Source: Flavobacterium sp. SH_e (GTDB taxonomy: Bacteria > Bacteroidota > Bacteroidia > Flavobacteriales > Flavobacteriaceae). From it: 64,000 nt of DNA. Below, piece by piece: positions 1-8,408 of the stretch. Location: positions 124,001-188,000 of the forward strand of contig NZ_JAOVZN010000001.1 of the NCBI RefSeq assembly GCF_025717045.1, given 5' to 3'. How positions within the stretch are numbered: position 1 is the first letter of the stretch; each line of letters opens with the position of its first letter. The notes under the pieces were generated by a model, which worked only from the letters and a program-made list of their open reading frames with translations, was not told the DNA's origin and made no database searches. The translations under genes were made by a program, and so were the position numbers.

Positions 1-20
1 TTTAAATTTCGCATAGCCTT

Positions 21-593
21 TTATGTTAAATTGATATTCAGGTCGTTTAATTCATCGGCTGAATTAATATTAGTCAAGTGATAATTTTCGCTTTCTTCTA
101 TATTGATAATCTGATGCGGAAGTTTGGCCAGCAAATCCATCATTTTTAACTCATTCGAATCAATTGCTTCTTTAATAACAGGAACAATATTTTTGGAATA
201 AATCCCAATCAACGGATGTGTTTTACTTTCTGATGCAAAAACTGTAATTCCTGCTTCTTGAGTATGTTTTGAAATTAATTCCTGCAATAATTCGGTTGAA
301 ATTAACGGAATATCACAGCTTAAAATCAGATTGAATTCAGTTTCAGAATGCGATAATGCCGTGTAAATTCCGCCCAATGGGCCTTTATCTACAATTAAAT
401 CGGGAATTTTTTCATATTCCAAATAGTCGTATTCTTTTGATGCTGTAATCAGTTTAATTCGATCTGTTATTGGTAAAATTGCCTGAATGATGTGCTCAAT
501 AAATGGCCTATCTTGAAACAAAACCAATCCTTTTTCTGACTGCATTCTGGTGCTTTTTCCTCCGCAAAGAATAAATACTGTTAGTGTTTCCAT
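21..593 (-). CDS. mobA: Molybdenum cofactor guanylyltransferase MobA
   Basis: 190 residues, the usual MobA length. It transfers GMP from GTP to molybdopterin to make the guanine dinucleotide form of the cofactor, in the cytoplasm. The N-terminal nucleotide-binding loop is ILCGGKSTRM (residues 8-17), followed by a GPLGGIYTAL segment and SCDIPL, all typical of the NTP-transferase fold. It is the third gene of a minus-strand set, after moeA and a TauE/SafE exporter, so it belongs with cofactor synthesis. The set may continue beyond the left edge. No molybdoenzyme is visible in the window. Confidence 0.9.
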   Translation of the reverse strand: METLTVFILCGGKSTRMQSEKGLVLFQDRPFIEHIIQAILPITDRIKLITASKEYDYLEYEKIPDLIVDKGPLGGIYTALSHSETEFNLILSCDIPLISTELLQELISKHTQEAGITVFASESKTHPLIGIYSKNIVPVIKEAIDSNELKMMDLLAKLPHQIINIEESENYHLTNINSADELNDLNINLT

Positions 594-621
594 GATATTT
601 TTGTTTCAAGTTTTCTTTGTT

Positions 622-810
622 TCAGGTTGCGATGAGTTTTTTACCGCAAAGTGCGCTAAGTTTTTTGCTCATTGCTACCTTTAAAATTAAGTTCGCAAAG
701 CTCAATCTGCACAAAGCTTTGCGTGCTTTACTATTTCTACAACCGCTTTTATAAAAGTTTGCGTGCTTTGCGTAAATCTTTGCGTGCTTTGCGGTTAAAT
801 TCACTTTATT
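622..810. repeat. Degenerate 'TTTGCGTGCTTTGCG' intergenic repeat cluster
   Basis: The gap between mobA and the TauE/SafE gene is filled with imperfect direct and inverted copies of words such as AAAGCTTTGCGTGCTTT, CTTTGCGTAAATCTTTGCGTG and CGCAAAGTGCGCTAAG. Both strands contain open frames here, but their products are only repeat-derived (Lys-His-Ala and Arg-Lys-Ala runs), so no gene is called. The same word family returns at 61790-61965. Such repeats are common between flavobacterial genes; their function is unknown. Confidence 0.7.
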
Positions 811-811
811 T

Positions 812-1558
812 TCAAGGAAAAATCAATTTAACGCTTGCCATTAAAATTACTATTCCTAATACCATTTTTAATGTTCTGTTCGAAAAAGAACCGCTTCCGT
901 AAAATCCTCCTAGTATCCCGCCAATAACTGCAATTGGAACTAAGTAAAAGCTTTCCATTGGGATTGTTTTTCCTCCCAAAAAGAATCCTAACATTCCAGC
1001 GAAAGAATTCACAAAAATGAATAAACTCGAAATTGCTGCTGATTCTTTCACCGAAGCCCATCCTAAAAACAATAGAATCGGACTTAAAATAATTCCGCCG
1101 CCAATTCCTAACATTCCAGATAATAATCCGATGGCAAAACCAATTGTTAGTGCAAACGGAAGATTAATTTTTACTTCTTCTTTTTCTTTAAAATTAAATA
1201 CTCCAAACAGCCTCAACGCTGCAAAGACTAATACAATTCCTAAAACAATTTTATAAATCGCATTATCCAAAGTGATAAAACCTCCAATAAACGCTGCCGG
1301 AATTGATGCAATTGCAAACGGATAAAAGAGCTTTGGCTTGAAATAATTATTCTTATAATAAAACAAAAATGAAATGCTCGAAACGAACAAATTCAATAGC
1401 AAAGCCGATGGTTTCATAATCGAAACCGGAAAAGCAAAAATGCTCATCAAAGCTAAATATCCCGAAGCTCCGCCGTGCCCAACGCTTGAATATAAAAATG
1501 CAATTACAATTAAGGCAAAACTGAATAATAATATATTTTCGGAACTTAGAAGACTCAT
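812..1558 (-). CDS. TauE/SafE family sulfite/organosulfur exporter
   Basis: 248 residues with about eight hydrophobic segments and the two family repeats, each with a Gly-rich signature: SSVGHGGASGYLALM near residue 24 and LSGMLGIGGGIILSP near residue 145. Members export sulfite, sulfoacetate or related anions, or move other small anions, across the inner membrane. The position between moeA and mobA is notable because molybdenum cofactor serves sulfite and nitrate enzymes. The sulfur cluster begins 2 kb to the right on the other strand. The substrate cannot be read from sequence. Confidence 0.85.
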   Translation of the reverse strand: MSLLSSENILLFSFALIVIAFLYSSVGHGGASGYLALMSIFAFPVSIMKPSALLLNLFVSSISFLFYYKNNYFKPKLFYPFAIASIPAAFIGGFITLDNAIYKIVLGIVLVFAALRLFGVFNFKEKEEVKINLPFALTIGFAIGLLSGMLGIGGGIILSPILLFLGWASVKESAAISSLFIFVNSFAGMLGFFLGGKTIPMESFYLVPIAVIGGILGGFYGSGSFSNRTLKMVLGIVILMASVKLIFP

Positions 1559-1663
1559 TTTTTGTTTAATTGGTTAACTTTTTAATCGTTTTTTATTTGC
1601 TGTGTGTTTTTATTTATACAGCGCTTTTTGCTTTTTTCCGTAAAATCTACTTTCTAAAAAACT

Positions 1664-2836
1664 CTAATCAATGGGCAGAATCGTTACTGACTCTCCTTTT
1701 TTTATATTTTCGACATCCTGTGGTACGATCACTAATCCATTTGCTATAGCAAAAGAATTCAGCATTGAAGAGGCTTGTCCGTCTAAAATCTCAACACTGG
1801 TTTCATTATATAACGCTTTTAAGAAAAGTGTTTTTCCAGTTGTATTAGTTATTTGATTGTCTAATTTTCGGACAATCTTTGGCAGATGCGTAGTAGAAAA
1901 TCCCATTCTATTTTTGACTGCAGGATATACGTAAATATAAAAATTAGTCAATGACGAAGCTGGATTTCCAGGAAGCGCAAATACCAATGTATCTTTTTTA
2001 GCACCAAAAAACATTGGTTTTCCAGGTTTCTGATTGATCTTGTAAAAAAGTTCTTGCATTCCATTTTTCAATAATGCTTCTTTTACAAAATCATAATCTC
2101 CAACTGAAATTCCGCCAGAAATCAATACAATATCATTCTTTTTAAGTATTGACTGCAATGCTTTTTTAGTCGCTTTTAAATTATCTTTAACCGTATGAAC
2201 TTTACTTTTACTAATTCCGATAGTCTGCAATGCAGCTTGAAGCATTACTGAATTACTTTCGTAAATCTTTCCTTTAGAAAGTTTTTTACCGGGTTTTACC
2301 AATTCATTTCCTGTCACTAAAATGGCAACTTTCGGTTTTTTGTAAACTGTTATTTCAGTAATTCCTAAACACGTTAAAAAACCAATAGCAGCAGGCGTAA
2401 TCAAAGTATTGGCATCAAAAACAACATCTTCTTCGTTAATTTGTTCCCCTTTAGCTCTCACATTAGCAAAAGGTTCAGGCTTTGTAGCGATTAAAATCGA
2501 ATTTCCATTTACCATTACATGTTCCTGCATAACTACAGTATCTGCACTATTAGGAACATACGCTCCCGTAAAAATTCGTATTGCTTCATTTTCTTTTAGT
2601 TTTATATTGGCATAATCTCCAGCTTGCGAAATTCCTACCACATCAAACTGATGTCTTTCTGAATGAATAAATGCATAACCATCCATTGCTGATTGTCTAA
2701 AAGGAGGCATTGAAATTGGCGAATAGATCGTTTCTGCTAAAACATATCCCAAAGCTTTATTTACAGAAATTTTCTGAGTTGATAAACTTGAGCTATTTGC
2801 TGCAACAATTTCTAAGGCTTCTTTTACTTCTATCAT
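1664..2836 (-). CDS. moeA: Molybdopterin molybdenumtransferase MoeA
   Basis: 390 residues, full length. It inserts molybdate into adenylylated molybdopterin. Family landmarks are PPFRQSAMDGYAF near residue 44, the ILVTGNELVKPGK segment in the MogA-like domain near 172, SGGISVGDYDFVK near 240, and FALPGNPASS near 286. It is first in the minus-strand set moeA-tauE-mobA. Upstream on the minus strand TATATTTG (about 2874-2881) matches the Bacteroidota -7 box, but I see no -33 TTG at the right spacing. Confidence 0.93.
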   Translation of the reverse strand: MIEVKEALEIVAANSSSLSTQKISVNKALGYVLAETIYSPISMPPFRQSAMDGYAFIHSERHQFDVVGISQAGDYANIKLKENEAIRIFTGAYVPNSADTVVMQEHVMVNGNSILIATKPEPFANVRAKGEQINEEDVVFDANTLITPAAIGFLTCLGITEITVYKKPKVAILVTGNELVKPGKKLSKGKIYESNSVMLQAALQTIGISKSKVHTVKDNLKATKKALQSILKKNDIVLISGGISVGDYDFVKEALLKNGMQELFYKINQKPGKPMFFGAKKDTLVFALPGNPASSLTNFYIYVYPAVKNRMGFSTTHLPKIVRKLDNQITNTTGKTLFLKALYNETSVEILDGQASSMLNSFAIANGLVIVPQDVENIKKGESVTILPID

Positions 2837-3242
2837 TTTGTTTTTGTTATAAAACTAAGTAAAAATACTTAATACAAATATAAGTATTTATCATTAGGTT
2901 GGTTAAAAAAATTCTATTTTCTTTTTACTATTTATAAAATTACTCTAATTTATTCAAAATCAACTTTAAATTCTTGTTTAGATTTTGCAAAATAAATTAC
3001 TCAAGACCACTTTTTGACGTTTTTTTAGCTCTTTAAATAGTTTAAAGGCTTTTTATAATCTATTTTTTAATTAAAATTTAAGTATAAAATACTACAATTC
3101 TAATTAGCAAATAAAATTTATTTTAACATTTGTTCGAATTAAAAATACTTTGCGAAGTCTTTTAAAATAAGGAACTAGCAAAATAAATCTTTCTCAAAAC
3201 ACAGATTTAAATGTAGAATTTTCAAAAAAAAGTCAACAAATT
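2837..3242. other. AT-rich divergent intergenic region, left part
   Basis: This is the left half of the 929-bp gap between moeA and the plus-strand SusC gene. It is very AT-rich, with no open frame that looks coding and no repeat I recognise. The right half (3243-3765) holds the promoter, leader peptides and hairpins annotated separately. Confidence 0.6.
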
Positions 3243-3296
3243 TTTGGTTTTTATTATATAAAATTTAACTTTGTCTATAGGATTAGTAGAGTTTAA
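3243..3296 (+). promoter_or_regulatory. Bacteroidota-type promoter with overlapping conserved operator-like element
   Basis: TTTG (3243-3246) and TAACTTTG (3266-3273) match the -33 and -7 boxes of the Bacteroidetes primary sigma factor with exactly 19 bp between them. Directly after the -7 box, over the expected start of transcription, lies CTATAGGATTAGTAG, a partial inverted repeat (CTA...TAG). The whole block recurs almost unchanged at 17638-17690 before the epsC-encapsulin operon (CTATAGAATTAGTAG there). I infer a shared operator for a sulfur-related repressor; which regulator binds is unknown. Confidence 0.75.
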
Positions 3297-3328
3297 GATA
3301 ATATTTCAAACCATAAAAAACTATTATT

Positions 3329-3415
3329 GTGAAAACAACAGAAAGCATATCACATTACATTCTTCCTAAAAAGTACACTTATAACACTTTTTGTTATATG
3401 TGTTTCTGTTGTTAA
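3329..3415 (+). CDS. Cysteine-rich leader peptide (28 aa), SusC-sulfatase operon
   Basis: A 28-codon frame with a GTG start (an in-frame relative at 17711 uses TTG) begins MKTTESISHYILPKKY and ends in FCYMCFCC followed by TAA. The homologous peptide at 17711-17797 has the same length, 20 of 28 residues identical and mostly conservative changes, with several silent codon differences. This suggests selection on the peptide and not only on the DNA. It begins about 50 nt after the expected transcription start. Four of the last seven codons are Cys, which fits a sensor of charged Cys-tRNA. Function is inferred; I know of no named family. Confidence 0.7.
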   Translation: MKTTESISHYILPKKYTYNTFCYMCFCC

Positions 3416-3599
3416 TACCTACTTATTTTGTTTGCCTCTAGAATTCATATTGAAGCAAATCTTTTAAAAAAACACCATCAAAAATATTTACTGAATTTAA
3501 CCAAAAATCTCTCCAATGCATTTATTTGTATGGGTCAGATTCTTGAAACAATACCTATTATTCAATAAATTAAATAACTAACAATTAAAAAAAACTAAA

Positions 3600-3632
3600 A
3601 TGAAAACAATGCAAACCTGTTGCTGTAAATAA
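3600..3632 (+). CDS. Second mini leader peptide with three consecutive Cys codons
   Basis: ATG-initiated ten-codon frame MKTMQTCCCK, stop TAA, within the same leader as the 28-codon peptide. Three adjacent Cys codons (TGT TGC TGT, 3618-3626) in so short a frame are very unlikely by chance and resemble classical amino-acid attenuator peptides. The segment 3617-3625 can form nine base pairs (one G-U) with 3648-3656, which is also needed by the perfect hairpin just downstream. Stalling on the Cys codons would therefore decide which structure forms. Confidence 0.65.
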   Translation: MKTMQTCCCK

Positions 3633-3637
3633 AAAAA

Positions 3638-3663
3638 GCCATTTCTGCGGCAACAGAAATGGC
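3638..3663 (+). promoter_or_regulatory. Perfect 10-bp hairpin after the CCC mini-ORF (candidate attenuator element)
   Basis: GCCATTTCTG (3638-3647) pairs perfectly with CAGAAATGGC (3654-3663) around the loop CGGCAA. It starts 6 nt after the mini-ORF stop. There is no U-run after it, so it is not an intrinsic terminator by itself. Its loop and 3' arm (3648-3656) can pair instead with the Cys codons. A further hairpin, 3706-3713 with 3720-3727 (loop TATAAA), enclosed by CAAGA/TCTTG (3692-3696/3734-3738), lies just before the SusC start and could affect translation or Rho access. Confidence 0.55.
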
Positions 3664-3765
3664 GAGGCTTAAAGAACATTTATCACTAAATCAAGAACAC
3701 TTTTAGAGTGCTGTATAAACAGTGCTCAGGGCGTCTTGTTAATTACTTAAAACCAATACAAAGAA

Positions 3766-6700
3766 ATGAAAAAAAAGTTAAACATATATATACTGCTGTT
3801 TCTACTCTTCATAACGGCAGGAATACAAGCCCAGAATACTACACCGCTTATTCAATCAAAATTAGATGGAACTGTCGTAGATGACATTACAAATCAACCC
3901 ATTATAGGTGCGTCGGTTACAATTAAAGGAACAACTCACGGTGTTGTTACAGATGCAGAAGGAAAATTTTATTTTCAAACAGGACAGAAATTTCCTTACA
4001 CTTTGATCGTAAGCTACATCGGATATAAAAAACTGGAAGTAGTTGTAGAGAAAAATCCAGTAATTATTAATCTTAAGGAAGAACGCCAAGAACTAGACGA
4101 ATTGGTAGTTGTGGGTTATGGAACTCAAAAGAGAAAAGATATTACAGGATCTGTAGCTTCGGTTCCAAAAGCCAATTTATCTCAAGTAACTTCTTCTGCC
4201 GATAACTTATTAAGAGGCGCAGTTGCGGGAGTTGTAGTTACGCAAAGTTCAGGACGTCCTGGCGCTTCTTCAAGTGTTCGTATTCGTGGAGGAAACTCTA
4301 TTACCGCAGGTAATGAACCACTTTATGTTGTTGACGGAATTTTAATTTATAATGACAATGCAAATAGCTCTGCAGGAGTTACTTATGCAGGAGCAAGCGT
4401 AAACGTTTTATCAACAATAAATCCAGCTGATATTGAATCTATTGAAGTTCTTAAAGATGCTTCTGCGACGGCAATTTATGGCTCGCGTGGTGCTAATGGG
4501 GTTGTTATTATTACAACTAAAAAAGGAACAAAAGGACAAGATAATATTTCGTACCAAGGTTATTTCGGATTTCAGAATATCTCAAAGAAATTGAAGTTAA
4601 TGAATGCAAGCGAATGGGCAAGTTTACGAAACGACGTTCAGGCAAGTATTGGTCAAGCTCCTTCTTTTTCTGCTGAACAAATCGAAGCTTTAAAAACTTC
4701 TGGAAATTACGATTGGCAGTCGGCCGCATTTGTAACTGCGGCTCCTATTCAAAATCATAATTTATCTTTTTCTGGTGGTGACGAAAGATCTAGATATGCT
4801 GTTTCTGCAGGATATTTTGATCAAGACGGTATCGTTTTAGGATCTGATTTTAAACGTATTTCTCTTCGTGCAAACTATGAAAGAAATTATTCTCAGAAAT
4901 TCAAATTTGGTGTGAATGCAAATTACACTTATTCTCTTGCTAATGGCGTAGGAACTTCTGGAAGCGGTAGAACTCCAAACCCTTTAGTAGCTGCTGTATT
5001 AACTGCACCGGTGGTTCCAATTAAAAATGAAGATGGAAGTTATAATGTGACTAATAATCCATACGCAACTTCTGTAAATGGTTATGTTCCAAACCCGATT
5101 AACGATTTGGAAAACACAACAAACCAAACTAATCTAAATAGAATTCTAACCAGTTTATTTGGTGAATATAAATTCAACAAAGAATTAACTGCAAAAGTTG
5201 CTGTAAGCGGTGATGTTTTAAATACAAAACAAAATTATTATGCTCCGTCAAACACAACTACAGGTGCTGGAACAAAAGGATTGGCTTCTGTTGGAGAAAG
5301 ATTAGTAAGTTCTGTTTTAAATGAAAACACACTTACTTATAACACTAATTTCGGTGAAAATAATAAATTCTCAGCCTTAGGAGGTTATACACTTCAATAT
5401 ACAAAAGGTGAAGTTGTAAATGCTGGAGCTCAAACTTTTGTAAATGATGCCAATACTTACAATGCACTTCAAGATGGTGTTGCAGTAAAACCATACAGTG
5501 AAGCATACGAAAGTGTTTTAAAATCTTGGCTGGCGAGAGTTAATTATTCTTATAAAGGAAAATACAACTTTACAGTTTCTGGACGCGCAGATGGTTCTTC
5601 TAGATTTGGCGCTGAATCACTTTGGGGCTACTTCCCTTCTGCTGGTTTTTCTTGGAATATTACTGACGAAGAATTTGCAAACAACATTAAAGGAGTAACC
5701 GAAGCTAAACTTAGAATTACAGCAGGAACAACAGGAAATCAAGAAATTGGAAATTACCTTTCTCTTGCTTCAATGGGGTCTGTTAATTATTCTTTTGGCG
5801 GAACTTTATACACAGGAATAGCTCCTACTCGATTAGCAAATCCTGATTTGAGATGGGAAAAAACGAATCAATATAATGTTGGATTGGATTTATCCTTATT
5901 AGATCGAAAAATCAACTTTGTTTTTGATGTGTATTACAAAAAAACAAAAGATCTTTTAATTAGTGTTCCAGTTCCGTTGAGTTCTGGTTATGCGACAGTG
6001 CTTCAAAATATTGGAGGAGTTGAAAATAAAGGTTTTGAAGTTGGTTTAACAACCGAAAATGTAAAAACAGAAAACTTCGCTTGGAACTCAAACGTCGTAT
6101 TTTCTTTAAACAGAAATAAAGTTACAGAGATTGGAAACGGTGTTGATCAGTTTTTCCCTGTAGTGCCAAATGGTTCTTTATTACAACAGCAGCCAGTTAC
6201 TGTAAAAGTGGGTCTGCCATTAGGAACTTTCTGGGGATATAAAACCAACGGAATTTTTCAAACCCAAGAAGAAGTTAATACTCAGCCAAAAATCAACAGT
6301 TTAGCGAATACAAAAGTTGGAGACAGAAAATATGTTGACACAAACGGAGATGGAGTTATTACAGCACTTGACAAAGGAAATTTAGGTACCTCTCAACCAA
6401 AATTTGTTGGAAGTTTCAGTAATACGATTTCATACAATGATTTTGATTTGAATTTCTCTTTCCAAGGAGCATACGGCGGAAAAATCTTCAATGCTTTAAA
6501 TCAGCAGTTAGAAATTTCTACACTTGGAACTAATGCTGCGTCAACTTTAAATGACCGTTGGACAACAACAAACCCAAGTAATGAAATTCCAAGAGCTTCT
6601 AGTTCACCGTTAGGCATTGTTTCTGAGCGCTATGTTGAAGATGCATCTTTCTTAAGATTGAAATTAATCACTTTAGGATATACTTTACCTAAAAGCATTT

Positions 6701-6888
6701 CAAAAAAATTGGGAACGAAAAGCGTAAAAGTTTACATCTCTGCAGAAAACTTAATTACATGGACGAAATACACTGGCTACGATCCAGAGGTAAGTTCATA
6801 CGAACAAAACAACTTATATCCGGGAATTGATTTTGGTTCTTATCCAAACTCAAAAACATTCATCTCGGGCTTGAACGTAACATTCTAA
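3766..6888 (+). CDS. SusC/RagA-family TonB-dependent outer-membrane transporter
   Basis: 1040 residues. A signal peptide ends at IQAQ (about residue 23). A carboxypeptidase-regulatory-like domain (about 30-110) is followed by the DELVVVGYGTQKRKDITGSV stretch (about 115-134), which marks the TonB box and plug start. The plug runs to about 240, then a long beta-barrel ends in aromatic-terminated NVTF. It imports ligands above porin size together with its SusD partner 16 bp downstream. The operon carries sulfatases and no glycoside hydrolases, so a sulfated organic compound is a better guess than a plain glycan. Expression probably depends on the Cys leader upstream. Confidence 0.93.
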   Translation: MKKKLNIYILLFLLFITAGIQAQNTTPLIQSKLDGTVVDDITNQPIIGASVTIKGTTHGVVTDAEGKFYFQTGQKFPYTLIVSYIGYKKLEVVVEKNPVIINLKEERQELDELVVVGYGTQKRKDITGSVASVPKANLSQVTSSADNLLRGAVAGVVVTQSSGRPGASSSVRIRGGNSITAGNEPLYVVDGILIYNDNANSSAGVTYAGASVNVLSTINPADIESIEVLKDASATAIYGSRGANGVVIITTKKGTKGQDNISYQGYFGFQNISKKLKLMNASEWASLRNDVQASIGQAPSFSAEQIEALKTSGNYDWQSAAFVTAAPIQNHNLSFSGGDERSRYAVSAGYFDQDGIVLGSDFKRISLRANYERNYSQKFKFGVNANYTYSLANGVGTSGSGRTPNPLVAAVLTAPVVPIKNEDGSYNVTNNPYATSVNGYVPNPINDLENTTNQTNLNRILTSLFGEYKFNKELTAKVAVSGDVLNTKQNYYAPSNTTTGAGTKGLASVGERLVSSVLNENTLTYNTNFGENNKFSALGGYTLQYTKGEVVNAGAQTFVNDANTYNALQDGVAVKPYSEAYESVLKSWLARVNYSYKGKYNFTVSGRADGSSRFGAESLWGYFPSAGFSWNITDEEFANNIKGVTEAKLRITAGTTGNQEIGNYLSLASMGSVNYSFGGTLYTGIAPTRLANPDLRWEKTNQYNVGLDLSLLDRKINFVFDVYYKKTKDLLISVPVPLSSGYATVLQNIGGVENKGFEVGLTTENVKTENFAWNSNVVFSLNRNKVTEIGNGVDQFFPVVPNGSLLQQQPVTVKVGLPLGTFWGYKTNGIFQTQEEVNTQPKINSLANTKVGDRKYVDTNGDGVITALDKGNLGTSQPKFVGSFSNTISYNDFDLNFSFQGAYGGKIFNALNQQLEISTLGTNAASTLNDRWTTTNPSNEIPRASSSPLGIVSERYVEDASFLRLKLITLGYTLPKSISKKLGTKSVKVYISAENLITWTKYTGYDPEVSSYEQNNLYPGIDFGSYPNSKTFISGLNVTF

Positions 6889-6904
6889 GTAAAAAAACAT
6901 CAAA

Positions 6905-8377
6905 ATGAAAAAAATCATTATAACATTCCTTTTAAGTGCCGGTCTATTTGTATCGTGCACGGAGCTTGAGGTAACGCCAAACTCTTTTGTAACCGAAGAC
7001 AATTATTTTAATACCCAAGATGATGCTGTTGCAAGTGTAACTGCAGTTTACGCTTCGTTAAGCCTTGATCCAGGTGAGCAAAGTTTGTTTGGAAGAAATC
7101 TTTATTTCCTGACCGATATGGGTTCAGATTACGCAGCTGCAGGAGTTTCTGCAACGAACCCTCAAGTTAGAGCAATGAGCAGTTTAACGCACGATGCTAC
7201 TAATGACCGCGTCCAAGTGGCATGGAGACAAATTTATAACGGAATCAATAGAGCCAATGTTTCTATTGACAATATTCCGAAAGTTTCTGGTTCTGAGGTA
7301 ATCAAAACACGATTGATCAACGAAGCAAAATTCATCAGAGCCCTGCTTTATTTTCAAGCGGTTCGTCTTTGGGGTGGAGTTCCAATTGTTTTGCACGAAG
7401 CAACTTCTATCAATTTAGGAGATTTAAAAACAAATCGCTCTACAGTTGACGAAGTTTACGCTCAAATCGTTAAAGATTTAACTGATGCTGAAGCTTTACC
7501 CAAAACGTATACCGCAGCAGATGCTGGTCGCGCAACTTCTGGCGCTGCAAAAGCAATTTTAGCTAAAGTTTATTTGACTAGAAAAGACTGGCCAAATGCT
7601 ATTTCAAAAGCAAGAGAAGTTATTGACGGTGGTTACGGATATGCTTTGTTTGAAGATTTTCAAGATATTTTCACTAAAACAAAAAAGAACGGAAAAGAGC
7701 ATATTTTCTCTGTTCAATTTGAACCAAATCAGGCAGGAAATGGTTCTAGCGGAAGTACTTTTCAGGCCACTTCTTTTACAGGATTTACAGCAACTGAACC
7801 AGCAGATATTATCTCAGATGTTACATTGTTTTATGACATCTATGCACCTGGCGATAAAAGAAGAGATGTGAGTTATGCGAAACAATTGCTTAATCCGTCA
7901 ACGGGAACGCTTTATACTTTTCCTAAGCCAATTTTCAAAAAATATCTGGATTTAACCAATCTGGCAACTCCTTCAAATGTCGCTATCAACTTTCCGGTTA
8001 TTCGTTACGCAGACATCCTTTTGTCTCTAGCGGAAGCGATAAATGAACAAGGCGGACCAACTGCTGAATCTTACGAATTGATTAATCAAGTTAGAAGAAG
8101 AGCCTTCGGAAAAGCGATTACAACGCCTGATGCAGAAGTAGATTTAGTTGGATTAGATCAAACTTCTTTTAGAGCTGCAATTCAAGAAGAACGTAAAAAA
8201 GAATTTGTTCAAGAAGGACAACGCTGGTACGATTTGGTAAGATGGGGAACATTGGTTACTGAAGTGAAAAAAGTAACGGCTAAAAACTCAGTTTCGGAAA
8301 GAAATAATCTTTATCCAATTCCGCAAAGCGAAAGAAATATCAACCCAGATGGTTTACCTCAAAATCCTGGGTATTAA
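6905..8377 (+). CDS. SusD/RagB-family nutrient-binding lipoprotein
   Basis: 490 residues. Signal sequence with lipobox LFVSC, lipidated Cys at residue 18. TPR-like helical motifs (AKFIRALLYFQAVRLWGGVPIV near 140, AKAILAKVYLTRKDW near 215) and the C-terminal ERKKEFVQEGQRWYDLVRWG segment near 430 are hallmarks of SusD. It sits on the outer face of the outer membrane as lid for the SusC barrel encoded 16 bp upstream. Likely the same transcript as the downstream sulfatase. Confidence 0.93.
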   Translation: MKKIIITFLLSAGLFVSCTELEVTPNSFVTEDNYFNTQDDAVASVTAVYASLSLDPGEQSLFGRNLYFLTDMGSDYAAAGVSATNPQVRAMSSLTHDATNDRVQVAWRQIYNGINRANVSIDNIPKVSGSEVIKTRLINEAKFIRALLYFQAVRLWGGVPIVLHEATSINLGDLKTNRSTVDEVYAQIVKDLTDAEALPKTYTAADAGRATSGAAKAILAKVYLTRKDWPNAISKAREVIDGGYGYALFEDFQDIFTKTKKNGKEHIFSVQFEPNQAGNGSSGSTFQATSFTGFTATEPADIISDVTLFYDIYAPGDKRRDVSYAKQLLNPSTGTLYTFPKPIFKKYLDLTNLATPSNVAINFPVIRYADILLSLAEAINEQGGPTAESYELINQVRRRAFGKAITTPDAEVDLVGLDQTSFRAAIQEERKKEFVQEGQRWYDLVRWGTLVTEVKKVTAKNSVSERNNLYPIPQSERNINPDGLPQNPGY

Positions 8378-8408
8378 TTAGAACCACAAACCAAAAAACT
8401 ATTAAAAG

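Noticed and set aside
622..902. Overlapping open frames at 622-804 and 672-902
   Set aside because: They run through the degenerate repeat and into the TauE/SafE gene on the other strand; composition is repeat-derived.
3638..3663. Intrinsic terminator in the SusC leader
   Set aside because: The hairpin is perfect but no U-run follows it, so it is described as a regulatory hairpin only.
3638..3738. SAM or other known riboswitch upstream of SusC
   Set aside because: CGGCAAC and TATC-like words recall SAM-I pieces, but the core order, the GAGGGA-type segment and the P1 stem are missing. Cys-codon leader peptides explain the site better.
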